Shown here: positions 36,209-42,500 of the stretch, piece by piece
Layout: each line of letters begins with the position of its first letter
Numbering within the stretch: position 1 is the stretch's first letter
NCBI GenBank assembly: GCA_016946835.1
Contig: JACVTC010000174.1
Location: 92,501-135,000, forward strand
From: Neocallimastix lanati (nom. inval.)
Lineage: Eukaryota; Neocallimastigomycota; Neocallimastigomycetes; Neocallimastigales; Neocallimastigaceae
Direction: 5' to 3'
Length of the DNA: 42,500 nucleotides
Position numbers and translations under genes: made by a program
The notes under the pieces: generated by a model
What the model was told of the DNA's origin: nothing
Databases searched by the model: none
The model's input: only the letters and a program-made list of their open reading frames with translations

Positions 36209-36638
36209 TAAATAAATAAAATTATTTAAATAATATTTTATTTAATTTAAATAAAAAAATTGTTTAATAGTAAAAATGTATAATTTAAATAAAGTTAATT
36301 GAGAAACCATTGAAATTATACAATAATATTTATATTTATATTTTATAAAGAAAAAATGAAAGAGAAAAATTAATAAAAATAAGATATACAAAATATATAT
36401 ATATATTTTTTTAAACGGTGATAAAAAATTATTTAATAAAATAAGAATATGAGATGTATAAAATAAAATATTTATTTTAAAAATGATCTTTAATAATTTG
36501 AACTAAGTATTAACTTAAAATAATTAAAATAAATAATAAAAAAGAGAATTAAAATTTTATTAAAAAAAATATTAAGTTTAAATACAAAAATCTAATATAT
36601 TTATAATTATTAAATTAATAAAAAACTAAATTCCAAAG
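33670..36638. other. Intergenic DNA with long simple repeats
   Basis: No gene seen. Contains a T-run/A-run junction just past the transporter stop (33701-33737), a T-run near 34197-34220, an (AAT)/(AATAAAT)/(AATTAAT) block at about 34711-34935, (AAAT)n at about 35417-35461 and T- and A-runs near 36001-36020 and 36175-36200. About 35870-35970 is slightly richer in G and C but has no open frame. The right end is the presumed PP2C promoter. Confidence 0.65.
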
Positions 36639-38140
36639 ATGGGACAAACTTTATCTGAACCAGTTACTGAAAAGGAAACTACTCTTGGAGAAGATTCAAG
36701 AATGTTATATGGTGCAAGTTCCATGCAAGGATGGAGAATAAGTAATATATGAATATATAAAAAAGAAATAATAGGAAAAATATTAATTCAAATAATAGAA
36801 ATAAAAAAAAATATTCTAAACAAAATATATTTTTAATATAAAATAATAATAAAAATAATAAATAATAAATGATATAAAAAAGCTATGGAAGATGCACACA
36901 CTAGCATTTTAAGATTAAATAAGAGATTCAATACAACTGATCCTAAAAAGTTAGAAGAAGAAAATAATAAGAAACCACCAAAGGATGAATTACATTATTC
37001 CTTCTTTGCTGTTTTCGATGGTCATGGTGGACCATCTGTTGCAAGATATTCTGGTGAACATTTACATTGGATATTATTAGATGAAGAAGCTTTTAAACAA
37101 AAGGATTTCAAGAAAGCTTTAAAATCTGCTTACTTAAATATTGATAAGGAAATGTTAAGTGGTAAAGTATTCAATATATTTAATATAATAGTATTAATAA
37201 AAGATTAATGTGAATTATTTATTTTTAGTGGTAGTATTATTTATATTTCGTGTCTTATGTTAATGTTGTTAAATTAATTAATATATATTTATTAAATAAT
37301 AAATTTAATTTGAAAACAATAAAATCATTAAATAGAACCAAGTATTCTTCAAAATCCAGCTGGTTGTACAGCTGTCTCAGCTTTAGTTACTGATGACAAT
37401 GTTTTATATATAGCAAACTCTGGTGACTCAAGAGCTATTATTTCATGTAATGGTCAAGCTGAAGCTCTTACAGTTGACCACAAACCAAATAGTCCAAGTA
37501 AATAGAATATAATAAATAGTATTGAATTATAAAATTTATTTACTTATTAGAAGATCATTTAAATTATTAATATTCTTTTTATTATTTATATTAACATTTA
37601 ATAATTTTATGTAATGAATATTTTTTCTTTTAATTCCATAAACCTATAATTTCTATTCTATTTATAGCTGAACTTGAAAGAATTAAAAACGCTGGTGGTT
37701 ACGTTGAATGTGGTCGTGTTAATGGTAATTTAGCCCTTTCTCGTGCATTAGGTGATTTTGAGTTTAAACAAAATAGTGATCTTCCTGTTGAACAACAAGC
37801 TGTCACTGCTGATCCAGATCTTTTCGAAAGAAAGATTGGTGAAAATGATGAATTCATTGTTTTAGCTTGTGATGGTAATATATTCTAATATAATATAATT
37901 TAAATATATAAATATATATATAAAACTAATTAATATAAATTTTTTCTATTTTTTTTTTTTCTTTTTTTTATTATTATTATTATTATTAAATTTTATATTA
38001 TATATATATGTAATATATAAAATTTTATTATGTACTTTTAAATAAATATAAAATTTCTTTATATATATAATTTAAACGTTTATCAAAATAATGCCGTTCA
38101 TATAATAAAATAAACATTTATTAACTAATAAAATTAAAAA

Positions 38141-38179
<39 letters not shown>

Positions 38180-38537
38180 TATTTGGGATGTACTAACTAA
38201 TCAAGAAGTTGTTGATATAATTAGATTTGGAATTGCTCGTGATAAGGATTTAGGTACAATAGCTGAAGAAGTTATGAACATTAGTCTTGCTAAAGATAGA
38301 AGCACTTTTGACTTTGGTGGTATTGGTTGTGATAATATGACTATTGTAATTGCAGCTTTCCTTAACGGAAAAACCAAAGACGAATTTTATAAAAGTATTC
38401 GTGAAAAGGTAAACAAGGAATATCCAGATGAAGATTACCCAGTTATTGACCCATATGCTAGAATAAAAAATACTAATGAAAATATCAATCAAGTTGAAGA
38501 AGAAAATCCAACTGAAGAACTTCTTTATAAGTTTTAA
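36639..38537 (+). CDS. PP2C-family Ser/Thr phosphatase (Ptc2/Ptc3-like)
   Basis: Five exons join in phase to 369 residues: 36639-36741, 36883-37161, 37336-37497, 37668-37874, 38179-38537. It is a metal-dependent protein phosphatase of the PPM family. Visible motifs: MGQTLSEP at the N-terminus (Gly2 is a predicted N-myristoylation site, as in fungal Ptc2/3 and PPM1A/B), GWRITMEDAH (Asp38), FAVFDGHGG (Asp80), [34 protein letters not shown] (Asp249) and [10 protein letters not shown] (Asp301). These supply the Mg/Mn ligands, so it should be active. In fungi these enzymes switch off stress MAPK and checkpoint kinases; that role is inference here. The last intron (37875-38178) ends in about 35 A residues directly before AG, yet the join is fixed by CDGIWD. 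AATAAA lies about 12 bases past the stop. Confidence 0.94.
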
Positions 38538-38824
38538 AAGACGTAAAACTAAATAAAGTTTTTCGTTTTTTCTTTACCTTTGATCAATGATACAAAAATT
38601 CATTTAATATTTTTTTTTAAGTGAAAAATAAAAAAAAAAGTTTAAAAAATATATACATATATTTTTTTTTTTTTTTCATTTAAAGGATACCAAATTTTTT
38701 TAATAATAATAATAATAATTATTACGTCAATTTAAATAATAATAAAAAAAAAAAAATTTCATGCCATAATTATCAAAATTATTTTTTGAATAAAACCTAC
38801 GCAATATTTTAAATATTATATATA

Positions 38825-38870
<46 letters not shown>

Positions 38871-39019
38871 ACGTAAAATACACTTAGAAATTATTTATTA
38901 TAAAATCTTTTAAATTTTAAAGAAAAAATTAAATGATTTTTTATATCTTCATTAACAATAGTAAAGAGAAAGGATATTTTCAGAATAATATTTCGTAAAA
39001 TTTATTCATTCGTTTAATA

Positions 39020-39075
<56 letters not shown>

Positions 39076-40001
39076 AGATACATATTTAAAATAAATGAGT
39101 ATATATAAAATGCAGTGATTTTAATCAACAATATATATATTAAAAAAAAAAAAAAAAAGTAATAAATTTTTTATTAATATTATTTCTTAATTTTAAATTG
39201 AAATATATTTTATTATATTATATACATGTTTTTTATTTCTTATAAAAATATTAAAAACTATATTTATTATAATAATGTATATATTTTTCAATGTAAAAGA
39301 AGGAAATAATATGATAAAAATTTATCATACACTCTCAAAAATATATATATAGCACATATAAATAATAAGCCAAAAAAAAAAAAAAATAAATAAAAAATAA
39401 AAAATAATAATAAAATAAAAATATTAATAATAAATAAAAAATATAAGATAATAATAATAATAATAATAATAAATTTTTAAAAATATAAAAATAAAAAAAT
39501 TTTATTTCTTTTTTTTTTTTTTTTTTTTTTTTTATTTTATTTTTTAATTTTTAATTTTTATTTATTTTTTTTTTTTTGCAATTTTTAACTTTAATAATTC
39601 ATTTAAATTATTATTTTATACCGTTAAAATTAATCATTTGAATAATTAATAGTATAAACCAAATAATTGCAATTTATTTTATTTAAATATCTTTTGTTTA
39701 GATATATCCATAATATTATTATTATTTTGGTGATATAAATTTGAATGATTAAATAAATAAATAAGTAATAATAATAATAATAATAATAAGCTAATAATAG
39801 TAATCAAATTAATTGAAAAATGAGAGAATAATCAAACATTTTTATAGATATATATATAAATCAAGAATATAATAAAGAAACAAAAAAGCAGAAATAAGAA
39901 ATAATGGAGATGAAAATGATTCAAATATATTATGATAATAATAATATTATTATAAACTGTTAACTAAAAAATGAAACTGATTTAGTATTGTTTGTTTTCT
40001 A

Positions 40002-40036
<35 letters not shown>

Positions 40037-40584
40037 TCGATCCAAAGTATTATTAACTTTTTTTTTTATCATTATTTTAATAAAAAATAATTTTCTATTT
40101 AAATAATTTTTAAATTTATAAACTATTAAATTAATCAATATATGCAATTTGTTATAAACATTAATTAATTAATCAATTCATATTATAGTAATTTAAAAAA
40201 AAAAAAAAAATAAAAATAAAAATAAAAATAAAAATTAATGGAAAAATATTAAAGTGTATTTCAGAGTATTTTCGAAACAACAATAATTTTTACATTAAAG
40301 GCTATTTAAATTGTTTAATGTTTTTATCAGGATGATAATATACAGTCAATATAATTTTGTTAATATATATATTTTTTTATTAAATAATAAAAAAATAAAT
40401 TTTGGGGTCAATGATTGTTACACATAATTAATGATTAAAAAGTAGATAAAAATAAAAAAAAAAAATTGAATGGATATACTCATTTATTAATCATATATTT
40501 ATTTATTATTGTTTTTATTATTTTAATATATATTTTAAATTTTAAATATTTAAATTTAATTTAATATAAAAAGAAGTACAAAAA

Positions 40585-40639
<55 letters not shown>

Positions 40640-40871
40640 AAATAAATAAAAAAAAAAACAATAATAATAATTATATATATAGAATTAATATTTAAAATTT
40701 ATTCTATATTAAAATAATATATTACACCTATTTTATAAAAGTTTTTTCATTATAATTTTTTTTTATAAAGCAAAAAAATTTATATAGAATATATAATATA
40801 ATAATTAGAGATAAAATTTATAGATGTTACATTATCTATTTCATATAAATATTTTCATTCATTATAATATA
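38538..40871. other. Intergenic DNA between convergent genes
   Basis: The PP2C and the minus-strand gene at 40872 point towards each other, so this holds two 3' regions. Contents: long A-runs near 38829-38869 and 39032-39074 (the latter joined to a T-run), a T-run near 39508-39533, (AAT)n near 39449 and 39769, (TA)n near 40010-40032 and (AAAT)n at about 40586-40640. No gene seen. Confidence 0.65.
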
Positions 40872-42458
40872 TTAATATTCATGCTGCAATATAACTTTAT
40901 TGCTTCTTTTTCTTTTCATAGATAATGTATTATTATTCTCTTCTAAATTACAAGATAAACATCCTTCTTGATCAAGGTATAATTTTCTTTTATGAGAGAG
41001 TATTTCATTTTCACATAAATTATTAGTATTATTCATTAAGATATTACAAGATTCTTTGGGTTTATCCAGAAGAATTGAATCTTTAACAGTCGTAGTTTCA
41101 TTAGCAGTATAAAGGTCATTTGTTAATGGAAGATTTTCATTTTTAATTTCAGTATTTAAATTTATACCAACCAAATTTACAGTTGCAAATTGTTCATTAT
41201 CATTAATTAAATTTTGGAAATTTATATTTTCAGATAAATCACAATTTTGAATAAGATCATTATTTATAGCTTCAACTGAATTATTCAAATTTTCGAGATC
41301 ATTCGTTATAGCTATTTTCTGAAAAGAAGTTTCTTCATTTCCATTTTTACAATAGTTTCTAAATTTATTAATTATAGACATTTCATCAATTTCACTAATC
41401 CTATTTTCTAAAGAATTATTATCTTGGTTAACTTCATTGATATTGGAGTAATTATGCTTTAATATATTATTTATTTCACTTTTATTAATTAATGAATTAA
41501 AATTATTGAATATATCATCATTAATTTTTTCGTCACTATTATTACAGCTATTGATATCTTTAACACTTGGAAAAACTTCATTATCATTTGAGTTTTTGTT
41601 ATCAAAAGCATTCAATTTAGAATGATTTTCATAATTATTACTATTATAGACCATATTAATTAAATCAAAATTTAATTGAATAGATTCTAATGGATTACAG
41701 TTTTCTTCATTAGGCTTATTGGATTCTTCAAAATTATCTTTTAATTGATTAATAATATTATAATATATACTGGAATTCATGGTATTTTCAAAAAATGCAT
41801 TATTTAAATTTTCAGAACCATCAAGACTACTCTTTTCATTTTCACTGGAAGAACTATTATCATGTAATGTTTTTTTCTCATTCAATTGATTAATCTCGCT
41901 ATTTAATGGGGAATCATTAACCATTGTTTTATTATCATCATATGATTCAGGAGAGTTATTATTACTGGAAGATGAATCAGAATTCATATCTACATCAGAA
42001 GAATTCGAATTTTCAGAAGAATCCGAATCCATCTCATTATAATATAAATTATAATCTCTATAACCTTTATTTGATTCGAAAAATTTTTCTCCAGAACATT
42101 CGATAAGCCATGACGGTTTAACTTCTTCTTTTCTTTCATCCTTCTTAAAAGTAATCGGTGAGGCTTCAACAACTAAATTTCTGATATGACTATTGAAATC
42201 ATATCCTTCGACTGCGGCTTTAGGATAAGAAATATTAACTTTTAATGGTGTGAATGGTTTTAAATCTGATTTTAAATAAAGCATTTTAATATAGTTTTTG
42301 ATATTTTTAATCTTTTCTTCATTACACTTTTTACTTTGATAATCATTCATTTCATTCTGATGAATAGTATTTTTCATATTATTATGACTAATTTCAATAC
42401 TACTAATTTTATTTTCTATTGAATTATTATTATTTTTTATATTTATTTTCATATTCAT
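40872..42458 (-). CDS. Asn/Ser/Glu-rich protein of unknown function, N-terminus uncertain
   Basis: Open frame of 528 residues from the ATG at 42458, ending at TAA (40872-40874). The frame stays open further upstream to the window edge through (AAT)n, read as poly-Asn, so the true start or an upstream exon may lie outside. Residues about 47-145 are the only non-repetitive part (KIKNIKNYIKMLYLKSDLK, SYPKAAVEGYDF, KPSWLIECSGEKFF, GYRDYNLYYNEMD) and may be a folded domain I do not recognise. An acidic Ser cluster (MDSDSSENSNSSDVDM) follows, then a long Asn/Glu/Ser-rich stretch, probably disordered. The C-terminus has basic clusters HKRK and MKRKRSNK that look like nuclear localisation signals. 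A regulatory nuclear protein is a guess. No introns are needed in the part seen. Confidence 0.75.
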   Translation of the reverse strand: MNMKINIKNNNNSIENKISSIEISHNNMKNTIHQNEMNDYQSKKCNEEKIKNIKNYIKMLYLKSDLKPFTPLKVNISYPKAAVEGYDFNSHIRNLVVEASPITFKKDERKEEVKPSWLIECSGEKFFESNKGYRDYNLYYNEMDSDSSENSNSSDVDMNSDSSSSNNNSPESYDDNKTMVNDSPLNSEINQLNEKKTLHDNSSSSENEKSSLDGSENLNNAFFENTMNSSIYYNIINQLKDNFEESNKPNEENCNPLESIQLNFDLINMVYNSNNYENHSKLNAFDNKNSNDNEVFPSVKDINSCNNSDEKINDDIFNNFNSLINKSEINNILKHNYSNINEVNQDNNSLENRISEIDEMSIINKFRNYCKNGNEETSFQKIAITNDLENLNNSVEAINNDLIQNCDLSENINFQNLINDNEQFATVNLVGINLNTEIKNENLPLTNDLYTANETTTVKDSILLDKPKESCNILMNNTNNLCENEILSHKRKLYLDQEGCLSCNLEENNNTLSMKRKRSNKVILQHEY

Positions 42459-42463
42459 GCTTA

Positions 42464-42500
<37 letters not shown>
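42459..42500. repeat. (ATT)n microsatellite at window edge
   Basis: Trinucleotide repeat continuing past the window; on the minus strand it is in frame with the neighbouring gene as AAT (Asn) codons. It may be coding poly-Asn or 5' UTR. Confidence 0.85.

Noticed and set aside
38250-38492. Minus-strand open frame over PP2C exon 5
   Set aside because: Opposite strand of a conserved PP2C exon ([10 protein letters not shown]); no independent evidence.

Overview
The window is extremely A+T-rich eukaryotic DNA: long A and T homopolymers, (TA)n, (AAT)n and (AAAT)n tracts, and short intron-interrupted or single-exon genes standing out as islands of more balanced composition. The best guess is an anaerobic gut fungus (Neocallimastigomycota). 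The PP2C starts with a Ptc2/Ptc3-like MGQTLSEP myristoylation peptide as in fungi, Atg18 carries FRRG, and LINE elements, many AT-rich introns and a secreted Cys-rich GPI-type protein fit that group. A dictyostelid is the main alternative; it is less likely from the PP2C sequence and the high intron density. No tRNA, rRNA or CRISPR array was seen.

Layout. 1-560: a 242-bp tandem duplication, the first copy carrying a possible terminal exon. 4478-5455: a two-exon PH-domain gene. 8198-11378: an eight-exon Atg18/WIPI (PROPPIN) autophagy gene. 12229-17180: a full-length LINE retrotransposon with a 45-nt poly(A) tail and a perfect 13-bp target-site duplication; one protein of about 1361 residues (endonuclease, reverse transcriptase, Cys/His tail) is broken only by one extra A in an A7 run. 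18061-18765: a secreted, Cys-rich, probably GPI-anchored protein. 18766-23102: gene-poor DNA with a short poly(A)-tailed retroposon, a diverged duplication, a heptamer satellite and two unexplained GC-richer islands. 23103-24389: a Ser-rich/PYGQ-repeat low-complexity protein. 25282-29012: a cluster of at least five truncated retroposon copies of different age. 30853-33669: a ten-exon AVT/SLC38-type amino acid transporter. 36639-38537: a five-exon PP2C phosphatase. 40872 to the right edge: an Asn/Ser/Glu-rich nuclear-looking protein on the minus strand.

The host genes are functionally unrelated housekeeping or surface genes, not a cluster. The most informative part is the retroelement content: one nearly intact LINE, several decayed relatives, and unrelated short poly(A)-tailed inserts that end in the same short 3' signature (AGTCTA or GTCTA followed by the A tail). 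This suggests one shared LINE machinery mobilising several sequence families. Exon boundaries were derived by hand from reading-frame continuity, GT/AG sites and family conservation; they are consistent in phase throughout but have no transcript support here.
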